From Campylobacter sp. (lineage in GTDB: Bacteria > Campylobacterota > Campylobacteria > Campylobacterales > Campylobacteraceae): a DNA stretch of 8,368 nt. The position numbers and the translations under genes were made by a program. A model generated the notes under the pieces. The model was given only the letters and a program-made list of their open reading frames with translations. It had not been told where the DNA came from and did no database searches. The DNA is taken from NCBI GenBank assembly GCA_017940085.1, contig JAGAZK010000240.1:1-8368 (forward strand), in the 5' to 3' direction. Shown in pieces: positions 1 through 6,146 of the stretch (the first letter of the stretch is position 1; every line of letters begins with the position of its first letter).

Positions 1-55
1 GAGCGCTACCCTTACAAGGTAGATGTCATAAGTTCGAGTCTTATAGCGACCACCA
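1..55 (+). tRNA. tRNA-Val(TAC), 3' part, cut by the window edge
   Basis: The sequence folds as the 3' two thirds of a tRNA. The anticodon stem is 6-10 with 18-22, and the 7-base loop 11-17 carries TAC at 13-15, which reads GTA valine codons. The variable loop is 23-27. The T stem is 28-32 with 40-44 around TTCGAGT. The 3' acceptor strand is 45-51, followed by discriminator A52 and an encoded CCA at 53-55. The 5' acceptor strand and most of the D arm lie before base 1. Confidence 0.93.
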
Positions 56-64
56 CTTCTAGGT

Positions 65-141
65 GCAGCGGTAGTTCAGCTGGTTAGAATGCCGCCCTGT
101 CACGGCGGAGGTCGCGGGTTCGAGCCCCGTCCGCTGCGCCA
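65..141 (+). tRNA. tRNA-Asp(GTC)
   Basis: A complete 77-base tRNA. The acceptor stem GCAGCGG (65-71) pairs with CCGCTGC (131-137), followed by discriminator G138 and encoded CCA (139-141). The anticodon stem is 92-96 with 104-108; the loop 97-103 carries GTC at 99-101, decoding aspartate GAC/GAT. The T arm contains GGTTCGAGCCCC. Only 9 bases separate it from the upstream tRNA-Val, so the two are probably processed from one transcript whose promoter lies left of the window. Confidence 0.97.
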
Positions 142-218
142 CTAATAAAAATCACAAATTTAATCAAAATGCCTAATTTTGGGGCAAATTTAATTAATTT
201 ATCACTTCTCTTAATTAA

Positions 219-238
219 CGCAATTTTTGCGATTTTTT
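219..238 (+). terminator. Weak Rho-independent terminator-like hairpin after the tRNAs
   Basis: CGCAA (219-223) and TTGCG (227-231) form a 5-bp stem with a TTT loop, followed by A and six T (233-238). It lies 77 bases downstream of tRNA-Asp and is oriented to end the + strand tRNA transcript. The stem is short, so this is a candidate only. On the - strand the hairpin has no T run, so it would not serve the helicase gene. Confidence 0.42.
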
Positions 239-385
239 ATGCCAAAACTGCATGGCGTTTTATAAATTTAGCTCAAAATTATTTTGGCAATATTTATAAA
301 TTTAATCAAACAATGTGTAAATTTGATTTAGTCAAAATTTGAAGTAAATTTATGCAAATTGATTAAATTTAGTCCTTAAATTTAG

Positions 386-406
386 CAATAAATTTATGAT
401 TTATTG
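386..406. repeat. AT-rich 8-bp inverted repeat after the helicase gene
   Basis: CAATAAAT (386-393) and ATTTATTG (399-406) are perfect inverted arms around a 5-base loop. The repeat starts about 20 bases past the helicase stop codon (427-429, - strand), which would suit a 3'-end hairpin. It has only one G-C pair and no T run on the - strand, so a terminator role is unproven. Confidence 0.35.
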
Positions 407-426
407 TAAGTAAATTTAGTCCAAAT

Positions 427-2448
427 TTATTCTTTTACAAGTCCTGCTTCTTTTAAAAACACGCTTGGTTTATACTCTATATTTCGCATATTGTCTTTTT
501 GGGCGTATGTGAGATATAGCTCGTCTTTTGCTCTAGTAACAGCGACATAAAAAAGCCGTCTTTCTTCTTCTAAACTCCCGCCCATATTCATAAGTTTGAA
601 ATTTGGAAACCTGCCCTCAGCTAAATCCACCACAAAAACTTGACGAAATTCAAGCCCTTTGCTTGCATGAACTGTGAGTAAATTTACTCCATCTCCTTCG
701 TCAAATTCGCTTTTGCCAAGAGTTAGAAAATTATAAAACGACCAGCAATCGCTGTAATTTTTGCTCATAAAAGCCAAATCTAGGGCTTTTGAATTGATTT
801 TGAGTAAATTTTCGCTTTTTAGGTTTTCATCGATACTGCCATTTTTTTTCATCGCTCTTTTTGTAGCCAAAACTTCACAAATCCTTTTAAAAAGATTTGA
901 TTTTAGAGCTAAATTTACTATCTCATAAGCATTTTTTTTGTTTTTTGTGTTTTGCAAAAATTCGCTCAAATCCTTTAAAAACAAAGCCCCGTCTTCGCTC
1001 AAATTTGCACTACTTAAAATTTTGTGATTTTTAAACTCGCCTAAATTTAATTTATCAAATTTATTACTCACAGCACTTTGTTCAAAATCACCAAACAATC
1101 CAAGCTCATAATTTTTCGCCTTTTTCTCACTCATTTTGGCATTTGGATCCGGGTTTAATAAGCCCTTCATCACGCTTCCACCACCGATATTGCAAAGTTT
1201 GTCAAAAATATCTTTTGACTTCGCATTTCCCATACCTTTAGCGTATTCAAATACGCTAATAAACGCCATTATGTCTTTTGGATTGACTAATATCCCGATA
1301 ATATCGATAAGAGCTTTGATTTCTCTGCTTTCAAAAAAACTCACACTACCTTTTCTTTTGCATTTGATATTTTTTTCTTTAAGAGCGATTTCTATACCAT
1401 CGGCACTTGAGTTGTTGCGAAAAATAATAGCGGTTTGGGTTTTGTCAAATGCAGTATCATTGATGATTTGAGCTATGTGTGAATATTCATCTTTTATGTC
1501 TTTGTAAATCATAAGCTGGGGAGATTTAAACTCGCCATTTCTGCTTACTTGAAGTTGTTTGGGATACAATCTAGGATTATTTGAAATGACTTTGTTTGCG
1601 AGATTTAGTATTTTTTCACTACTTCTGTAATTTATATTTAGATTATAAATATTTGCGTTTTTATATCGTTGATCAAAAGAGCCAATGATCCCGATATTTG
1701 CACCATTAAACGCATAAATACTTTGGTCAAAATCACCCACACAAAACAAACTTTTTGTCTCAAATGCGTCAATTAATGAGCCTTGAAGCGAATTTGTATC
1801 TTGGTATTCATCGACTAAAATTTCATCAAATTTAATATCTGCACCATTTTTTAGCTCATTTCGCATTTTGATAAGTAGATCATTAAAATCTGCATAATTA
1901 AATCTGGATTTTTCTTCTTCAAATTCACGCAAAATATCTTCATAAATATCGGCAAATACAGCTTGTTCGCCGTAATTTACACTAAACCATTGACTAAATT
2001 TTTCATCATTAACACAAGAATTGCAAAATAATGAATAAACATCGTATAAATAAGCCCCGCCATAATGATTAATATCGCTAATATGGTCAAATCTTCTTTG
2101 TTCGACCAAGCTTTTTAATAAAGTTTTTAGCTCACTGGGTTGCTTTAAAATTACGCCTTTGCCGAGCTTTTTGAGTAAAGTATTTGAGATGGAATGAAAA
2201 GTGCCAGCTGTGATTTTGGATATTGTTTTTTGATCAAATTTAGCACCTAATCTAGCAATCATTTCCTGTGCGGCTTTGTTTGTAAAAGTAAGTAATAAAA
2301 TTTGATTTGCATCAATGCCAAGATCTAGTAAATGTGCGATTCTAGCGACAATAGTGCTAGTTTTGCCTGTCCCCGCTGAAGCTATGATTAGATTGTGTCC
2401 CAAAGGAGCGGTGGCTGCGGCATATTGTTCGTGATTTAAATTTGACAT
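427..2448 (-). CDS. UvrD/Rep/PcrA-family superfamily 1 ATP-dependent DNA helicase
   Basis: Predicted 673-residue 3'-5' DNA helicase of the UvrD/Rep/PcrA group, which unwinds DNA in repair or at stalled forks. The motifs are in family order: Q-like motif NHEQYAA (5-11), Walker A ASAGTGKT (23-30), motif Ia TFTNKAA (54-60), Walker B DEYQDT (213-218), motif III GDFDQSIYAFNGA (238-250), motif IV NYRSS (273-277), motif V LLTVHASKGLEF (590-601) and motif VI VAVTRAK (635-641). Motif III has FNG where PcrA has WRG. The length is slightly below that of E. coli UvrD or Rep (about 670-720). I chose the start at 2448 because AAGGAAAA precedes it; a longer frame from 2478 would begin upstream of the likely -10 box. 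The gene is divergent from nikR and nothing suggests a link to the hyp operon. Whether it is the UvrD or the Rep ortholog cannot be decided here, so no symbol is given. Confidence 0.92.
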   Translation of the reverse strand: MSNLNHEQYAAATAPLGHNLIIASAGTGKTSTIVARIAHLLDLGIDANQILLLTFTNKAAQEMIARLGAKFDQKTISKITAGTFHSISNTLLKKLGKGVILKQPSELKTLLKSLVEQRRFDHISDINHYGGAYLYDVYSLFCNSCVNDEKFSQWFSVNYGEQAVFADIYEDILREFEEEKSRFNYADFNDLLIKMRNELKNGADIKFDEILVDEYQDTNSLQGSLIDAFETKSLFCVGDFDQSIYAFNGANIGIIGSFDQRYKNANIYNLNINYRSSEKILNLANKVISNNPRLYPKQLQVSRNGEFKSPQLMIYKDIKDEYSHIAQIINDTAFDKTQTAIIFRNNSSADGIEIALKEKNIKCKRKGSVSFFESREIKALIDIIGILVNPKDIMAFISVFEYAKGMGNAKSKDIFDKLCNIGGGSVMKGLLNPDPNAKMSEKKAKNYELGLFGDFEQSAVSNKFDKLNLGEFKNHKILSSANLSEDGALFLKDLSEFLQNTKNKKNAYEIVNLALKSNLFKRICEVLATKRAMKKNGSIDENLKSENLLKINSKALDLAFMSKNYSDCWSFYNFLTLGKSEFDEGDGVNLLTVHASKGLEFRQVFVVDLAEGRFPNFKLMNMGGSLEEERRLFYVAVTRAKDELYLTYAQKDNMRNIEYKPSVFLKEAGLVKE

Positions 2449-2468
2449 TATTTTCCTTAAAAGGCGAA

Positions 2469-2474
2469 ATATTA
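2469..2474 (-). promoter_or_regulatory. Candidate -10 box of the helicase gene
   Basis: On the - strand the sequence reads TTTTTGCTAATATT, that is a T run, a G two bases upstream of the hexamer, and TAATAT. This resembles the Campylobacter extended -10 pattern, which usually lacks a -35 box. A transcript starting near 2462 would have a leader of about 14 bases holding the AAGGAAAA ribosome site (about 2451-2458) for the start at 2448. Confidence 0.45.
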
Positions 2475-2505
2475 GCAAAAATATGCTTAAAATTTGAACT
2501 TAGGA

Positions 2506-2533
2506 TTAAATTTAAATTGCAATTTGAAATTAA
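2506..2533. promoter_or_regulatory. 28-bp near-palindrome in the helicase/nikR divergent region, possible operator
   Basis: The perfect 12-bp palindrome AAATTGCAATTT (2514-2525) is flanked by TTAAATTT and GAAATTAA, giving a 28-bp imperfect palindrome with two mismatched pairs. Its centre lies about 37 bases upstream of the expected nikR transcription start, over the -35 region. It does not match the E. coli NikR box or the H. pylori TRWYA-type box. The AT-rich background makes short palindromes common, so an operator role is inference. Confidence 0.35.
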
Positions 2534-2544
2534 GATAAATAGAG

Positions 2545-2550
2545 TATAAT
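2545..2550 (+). promoter_or_regulatory. -10 box (TATAAT) of the nikR-hyp operon
   Basis: A perfect TATAAT lies 20 bases before the nikR ATG, with no clear -35 hexamer, as is usual in Campylobacter. Transcription would start near 2557, giving a leader of about 14 bases. It is the only strong promoter-like site seen upstream of the six tightly packed genes. Confidence 0.6.
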
Positions 2551-2552
2551 TC

Positions 2553-2566
2553 GCCCCAAAAGGGGC
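2553..2566 (+). promoter_or_regulatory. GC-rich inverted repeat spanning the likely start of transcription and the nikR ribosome site
   Basis: GCCCC (2553-2557) and GGGGC (2562-2566) are perfect inverted arms around AAAA, in a region otherwise almost free of G and C. The right arm holds the AAGGGG ribosome-binding sequence, 5 bases from the nikR ATG. The left arm overlaps the expected transcription start (about 2557), so it may act as a DNA operator. It would act as an RNA hairpin masking the ribosome site only if transcription starts further upstream. Confidence 0.4.
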
Positions 2567-2570
2567 AAAA

Positions 2571-2984
2571 ATGGACAAGGTAATTAGATTTAGCGTTTCA
2601 CTTCCACCACAACTTCTTAAAAAACTTGATGATATGATTGATAGAAGCAATTACGCAAGTAGAAGCGAATTTACAAGGGATTTGATTAGAGACAAAATCG
2701 CAAGGGATTCTTGGAGCGATTCAAATGCCAAAGTAATTGCGGTTTTGGTGATCTCATATGATCATCACGAAGGCGAACTTGTAATGCGAAAAATGTCTAT
2801 AGAACACGATGCCAAAGTAGAAATTGTCTGCACAAATCATATTCATATAGATCATCACAATTGCCTTGAAACAATGATTTTAAAAGGCTCTGTTAAAGAA
2901 GTAGAGAGCTTTAAAGACAATATTGCTGGACTAAAAGGGGTTAAATTTGCAAATTTAACTCGTGCAGCAGTGCCTGAATACTAA
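2571..2984 (+). CDS. nikR: Nickel-responsive transcriptional regulator NikR
   Basis: A 137-residue nickel-dependent DNA-binding regulator that controls nickel uptake and nickel enzymes. Residues 1-45 form the ribbon-helix-helix DNA-binding domain ([18 protein letters not shown], then [16 protein letters not shown]). Residues 54-137 form the ACT-like nickel-binding and tetramerisation domain. All four ligands of the high-affinity square-planar nickel site can be placed: H79, H90, H92 and C98 (E. coli H76, H87, H89 and C95), the last three within [11 protein letters not shown]. The protein resembles H. pylori NikR more than E. coli NikR but lacks most of its N-terminal arm. The start is secure: AAGGGG lies 5 bases before the ATG and an in-frame stop lies at 2547-2549. 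It is the first gene of the operon and ends 14 bases before hypB. No known NikR box was found upstream. Confidence 0.95.
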   Translation: MDKVIRFSVSLPPQLLKKLDDMIDRSNYASRSEFTRDLIRDKIARDSWSDSNAKVIAVLVISYDHHEGELVMRKMSIEHDAKVEIVCTNHIHIDHHNCLETMILKGSVKEVESFKDNIAGLKGVKFANLTRAAVPEY

Positions 2985-2998
2985 AATAAGGAAACAAA

Positions 2999-3790
2999 AT
3001 GTGTAAAGATTGCGGTTGCACTTTGGGTGATATTCACTCACACGAACATACTCATACAGATGGCACTACTCATAGCCACTCTCACGATCACTCACACGGT
3101 CATTCTCATGACCACAGCCATTCTCACCCAGAGTTAAATGATACAAAAACTATTGAAGTGATACAAAAAATACTTAGTCAAAACGATCACGAAGCAGAGC
3201 ACAATAGAGCTCATTTAGATGAAGCTGGGATTTTGTGTGTAAATTTGATGAGTAGCCCGGGTGCTGGTAAAACCACGCTTTTAGAAACTACTATCAAACA
3301 AAGTGGTCTTAAAATCGGCGTAGTTGAAGGGGATTTGGAGACAAATAAAGATGCTGATCGAATTATTCAAGCTGGAGCAAAAGCTCACCAAATCACCACA
3401 GGTCAGACTTGTCATTTAGATGCTTTTATGGTGCATGAGGGTTTGCATAATCTTGGGCTTGATGATCTTGATATTGTTTTTATAGAAAATGTAGGAAATT
3501 TAGTCTGTCCTGCGGCTTATGATGTCGGAGCTCATATAAATGTCGTGTTATTAAGTGTGCCAGAAGGTAGCGATAAAGTAGCTAAATATCCAGTAATGTT
3601 TAGAAGAGCTGATTGTGTGATTATCACCAAAACTTCGCTTTTGGAGCATTTTAATTTTGATATTAAAGAAGTCAAATCCCAAGTCCATAAACTCAACCCA
3701 AAAGCCGATATTATCGAGATTGATAGTATCAAAAATATAGGCGTTGATAAATGGATTGATTATCTTAAAATGAAAATGGAGCTTAGATAA
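2999..3790 (+). CDS. hypB: Hydrogenase/urease nickel-incorporation GTPase HypB with His-rich N-terminus
   Basis: A 263-residue SIMIBI-class GTPase that, with HypA, inserts nickel into [NiFe]-hydrogenase. The N-terminal CxxCxC motif (C2, C5, C7) matches the high-affinity nickel site of E. coli HypB. A histidine-rich tract (residues 13-43, 14 His alternating mostly with Ser, Asp or Gly) suggests nickel storage, as in some other HypB proteins. The GTPase domain has the P-loop SSPGAGKTT (85-93), VVEGDLETNKDADR (108-121), the metal-site pair C138-H139 in TTGQTCHLDA, and ENVGNLVCP with C170. The guanine-recognition motif, usually NKxD, reads TKTS (ITKTSLL), lacking the Asp. An AAGGA ribosome site (2988-2992) precedes the start. 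The TAA stop shares one base with the hypC ATG, so translation is probably coupled. Confidence 0.96.
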   Translation: MCKDCGCTLGDIHSHEHTHTDGTTHSHSHDHSHGHSHDHSHSHPELNDTKTIEVIQKILSQNDHEAEHNRAHLDEAGILCVNLMSSPGAGKTTLLETTIKQSGLKIGVVEGDLETNKDADRIIQAGAKAHQITTGQTCHLDAFMVHEGLHNLGLDDLDIVFIENVGNLVCPAAYDVGAHINVVLLSVPEGSDKVAKYPVMFRRADCVIITKTSLLEHFNFDIKEVKSQVHKLNPKADIIEIDSIKNIGVDKWIDYLKMKMELR

Positions 3791-4068
3791 TGTGCCTTAG
3801 CATACCATCAAAAGTGCTTAGCATAGATGAAAATAATTTTGCTATTGTGGAGACTCTGGGAGTCAAAAGGGGAGTTAGTTTGGATTTGATTTCTGAGCCT
3901 GTGAGCGTGGGCGATTTCGTGCTTATTCATGTAGGGTTTGCTATGGAAAAAATAGACACAGCTTACGCACTTGAGAGTTTGAAGATTTATGAGCAAATCG
4001 CAAAAGATATGCAAAATGGTGTTGTCGATGAAAACGAAGGGGATTTGGGCTTAAATGGATTTAATTAA
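3790..4068 (+). CDS. hypC: [NiFe]-hydrogenase maturation chaperone HypC
   Basis: A 92-residue small chaperone of the HypC/HybG family. It binds HypD, carries the Fe(CN)2CO precursor, and delivers it to the hydrogenase large-subunit precursor. The family signature MCLSIPSKV is at the N-terminus; C2, exposed after Met removal, is the iron and large-subunit contact residue. H47 in IHVGFAMEKI is the second conserved residue. The length is normal for the family (about 75-100). The start overlaps the hypB stop by one base, and the last 14 bases overlap the start of hypD, which implies translational coupling and matched amounts of the partner proteins. Confidence 0.96.
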   Translation: MCLSIPSKVLSIDENNFAIVETLGVKRGVSLDLISEPVSVGDFVLIHVGFAMEKIDTAYALESLKIYEQIAKDMQNGVVDENEGDLGLNGFN

Positions 4069-5143
4069 CGATTTTCGCGACAAAAACAAAATCTTAGCAC
4101 TTTGCAATCTAATCAAACAAAAAAGCAAAAAACCGCTAAATATTATGGAAATTTGTGGCGGACATACGCATAGTATTATGAAATTTGGCATTCCCCAACT
4201 TATAGGAGAGAATATAAATTTCGTTCATGGTCCGGGCTGTCCTGTATGTGTGATGTCAAAATCTAGAATCGATGAAGCAATCAAATTAGCTTCTATGGAC
4301 GGAGTGATTTTTTGCACACTAGCTGATATGCTAAGAGTTCCGGGCTCTAAGACAAGTTTGATGAGATTAAGAAGTGAAGGCAAGGATATTAGATCTCTTT
4401 ATTCTCCGCTAGATATTCTTAATATCGCCGCTCAAAATCCAGACAAAAAAGTGATATTTTTTGCTATTGGTTTTGAGACTACTACTCCAATGACAGCTGT
4501 GGTAATAGAAAAATCCCTAAATTTAGGACTAAAAAACTTATTTTTTCATATCAATCATGTAACAGTCCCAGCTCCTCTAAGAGCCATAATGAACGACGAA
4601 AATGTCCAAATTGACGCATTTTTAGGACCAAGCCATGTAAGTGTAATCGTAGGTAGCGATGAATACAAAGGACTTGCAAATGAATTTAAACTTCCAATTG
4701 CAGTGAGCGGATTTGAGCCTTTGGATATTTTAGATAGTATATTAAATTTGGTCTCTCAGCACGAAAATGGCTCGTATGAAGTATATAATGAATATAAAAG
4801 AGCAGTCAAGCCACAAGGCAATCAAAAAGCCAAGCAACTAATCAACAAATATTTTTCTCTTTGTGATTTTTCGTGGCGTGGGCTTGGAGAAATCCCACAG
4901 AGTGGGCTTTGTTTAAAAGATGAGTTTGCTAAAATTGATGCAAGAAAAGTTTTTGATTGTAGTGTTGAGAGTGCTGGAGAAAACAAAGCCTGTATTTGCG
5001 GAGAAATTCTTCGTGGCAGGGCAAAGCCATTTGATTGCAAAATTTTTGGTAAAATTTGCAATCCGCAAAATCCAGTTGGAAGCTGTATGGTAAGCTCTGA
5101 GGGAGCTTGTGCGGCGTATTATAAATATACAAAAAGAGCCTGA
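4055..5143 (+). CDS. hypD: Hydrogenase maturation iron-sulfur scaffold HypD
   Basis: A 362-residue [4Fe-4S] protein that, in complex with HypC, is the scaffold on which the Fe(CN)2CO unit of [NiFe]-hydrogenase is assembled. Conserved elements are EICGGHTHSI with C34, HGPGCPVC with C62 and C65, and GFETTTPM in the middle domain. The C-terminal cysteine region (about 313-352) begins ACICGEILRGRAKPFDC and ends GSCMVSSEGACAAYYKY; it holds the cluster ligands and redox cysteines. The length is typical of the family (about 360-375). The gene begins inside hypC (14-base overlap) and its TGA is one base from the hypE ATG. Confidence 0.97.
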   Translation: MDLINDFRDKNKILALCNLIKQKSKKPLNIMEICGGHTHSIMKFGIPQLIGENINFVHGPGCPVCVMSKSRIDEAIKLASMDGVIFCTLADMLRVPGSKTSLMRLRSEGKDIRSLYSPLDILNIAAQNPDKKVIFFAIGFETTTPMTAVVIEKSLNLGLKNLFFHINHVTVPAPLRAIMNDENVQIDAFLGPSHVSVIVGSDEYKGLANEFKLPIAVSGFEPLDILDSILNLVSQHENGSYEVYNEYKRAVKPQGNQKAKQLINKYFSLCDFSWRGLGEIPQSGLCLKDEFAKIDARKVFDCSVESAGENKACICGEILRGRAKPFDCKIFGKICNPQNPVGSCMVSSEGACAAYYKYTKRA

Positions 5144-5144
5144 A

Positions 5145-6137
5145 ATGAATACAATTATGCTTAGTCATGGTGGTGGTGGCGAAGAAATGAACCACCTTAT
5201 AAATGGACTGATTTTTGATATTTTTGACAATCAAATTTTGCGTGAATGCAATGATAGTGCTATTTTGCCAAATTTAAACTCTTTTAAATTTGCTTTTACC
5301 ACTGATAGTTTTACGGTAACTCCGCTTAAATTTAATGGTGGAGATATTGGCAAAATCGCAGTTTGTGGCACGATAAATGATCTTTGTATGAGTGGGGCTA
5401 AGCCAAAATATATTTCTTGTGCTTTGATTATTGAAGAGGGCTTAGAAATCGCATTTTTGAAAGAAATTTTGCTTAGTATGAAGCAAACTGCTGATTTGGC
5501 TGAAGTGAGCGTGGTTTGCGGTGATACAAAAGTCGTGCCAAAAGGGAGTTGTGATAAGATTTTTATAAATACTTCTGGGATTGGTGAGATCGTATCAGAA
5601 ATCAATACAAAAAACCTTAAAGATAATGCCAAAATCATACTTAGTGGAGATATTGGTAAGCATGGAGCTGTAATTTTGGCTGCTAGGTCTGAATTAAATT
5701 TACAAAGCGATTTAAAAAGTGATTGCAAACCGCTAAATGATGAAGTTATGGCGATTTTGGATGCTAAAATTAAGCCATTTGCTATGCGAGATGCCACAAG
5801 GGGCGGAATTAGTGCTGTTTTGAACGAATGGGCGAGTGCTTCTGGTTTGGGCATTAGAGTTTATGAAGAAAATATTAAAATTTGCGATGAGGTTATGGGG
5901 ATTTGTGAGCTTTTGGGCTTTGAAGCGTATGAACTTGCAAACGAAGGGACTTTTATACTTGCTGTCGATCCAAAAGACGAGCCACAAACGCTTGAAATTT
6001 TGACTAAATTTAACCCAAATGCAAGAACAATTGGCGAAATTTCCAAATCCCACAAAGGCGTAATAATTCAAAATATTTATGGAGCTGATAGGTTTTTAGA
6101 GCTTCCAAAAGGCGAGTTGTTGCCTAGAATTTGCTAA
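5145..6137 (+). CDS. hypE: Carbamoyl dehydratase HypE (cyanide-ligand synthesis)
   Basis: A 330-residue PurM/ThiL-fold enzyme. It uses ATP to dehydrate the carbamoyl group placed on its C-terminal cysteine by HypF, giving a thiocyanate that is passed to HypC-HypD as the iron cyanide ligand. The N-terminus has MLSHGGGGEEMN. The ATP-binding region has TTDSFTVTPLKFNGGDIGK and VCGTINDLCMSGA, then GDTKVVPKG. The required C-terminal PRIC ends the protein (327-330). I chose the ATG at 5145, one base after the hypD stop, because it matches the family N-terminus; a longer frame from 5109 would lie inside hypD. HypF, its obligate partner, is not in the window. Confidence 0.96.
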   Translation: MNTIMLSHGGGGEEMNHLINGLIFDIFDNQILRECNDSAILPNLNSFKFAFTTDSFTVTPLKFNGGDIGKIAVCGTINDLCMSGAKPKYISCALIIEEGLEIAFLKEILLSMKQTADLAEVSVVCGDTKVVPKGSCDKIFINTSGIGEIVSEINTKNLKDNAKIILSGDIGKHGAVILAARSELNLQSDLKSDCKPLNDEVMAILDAKIKPFAMRDATRGGISAVLNEWASASGLGIRVYEENIKICDEVMGICELLGFEAYELANEGTFILAVDPKDEPQTLEILTKFNPNARTIGEISKSHKGVIIQNIYGADRFLELPKGELLPRIC

Positions 6138-6146
6138 AGGACAAAA

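Larger units (their letters stand above)
142..426. other. Non-coding AT-rich spacer with clustered AAATTT words
   Basis: No credible reading frame was found on either strand. The stretch lies between the tRNAs (+) and the helicase gene (-), which converge on it, so it must hold the ends of both transcripts. Including the overlap with the last bases of the helicase gene, the palindromic word AAATTT occurs twelve times, starting at 156, 186, 264, 298, 319, 335, 346, 365, 378, 390, 412 and 423. A 13-base direct repeat, AAATTTAATCAAA, occurs at 156-168 and 298-310. TTAATTAA occurs at 190-197 and 211-218. A further short inverted repeat pairs ATGCCA (239-244) with TGGCGT (253-258, one G-T pair). 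Confidence 0.7.

Noticed and set aside
842..939. Two runs of eight T (842-849 and 932-939) within the helicase gene as possible phase-variation tracts
   Set aside because: On the coding strand they are A8 runs encoding Lys-Lys-Asn. Such runs are expected in an AT-rich genome, and known Campylobacter switches are mostly poly-G/C.
1136..1471. A 111-codon open frame on the + strand inside the helicase gene
   Set aside because: It is antisense to clear helicase coding sequence, is low-complexity and hydrophobic as reverse-strand frames in AT-rich genes often are, and has no start signals.
2449..2570. A known NikR operator upstream of nikR
   Set aside because: Neither GTATGA-N16-TCATAC nor a TRWYA-spaced pair could be found. 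Only the first half of TATWATT overlaps the -10 box (2545-2551), and no matching second half follows.
2357..2650. A 97-codon - strand frame crossing the helicase start and the nikR start
   Set aside because: It runs across two gene starts and the promoter region and has no family resemblance or ribosome site.
5231..5854. A 207-codon open frame on the - strand inside hypE
   Set aside because: It is fully antisense to a well-supported hypE, resembles no known family, has no ribosome site, and is explained by the codon bias of the + strand gene.
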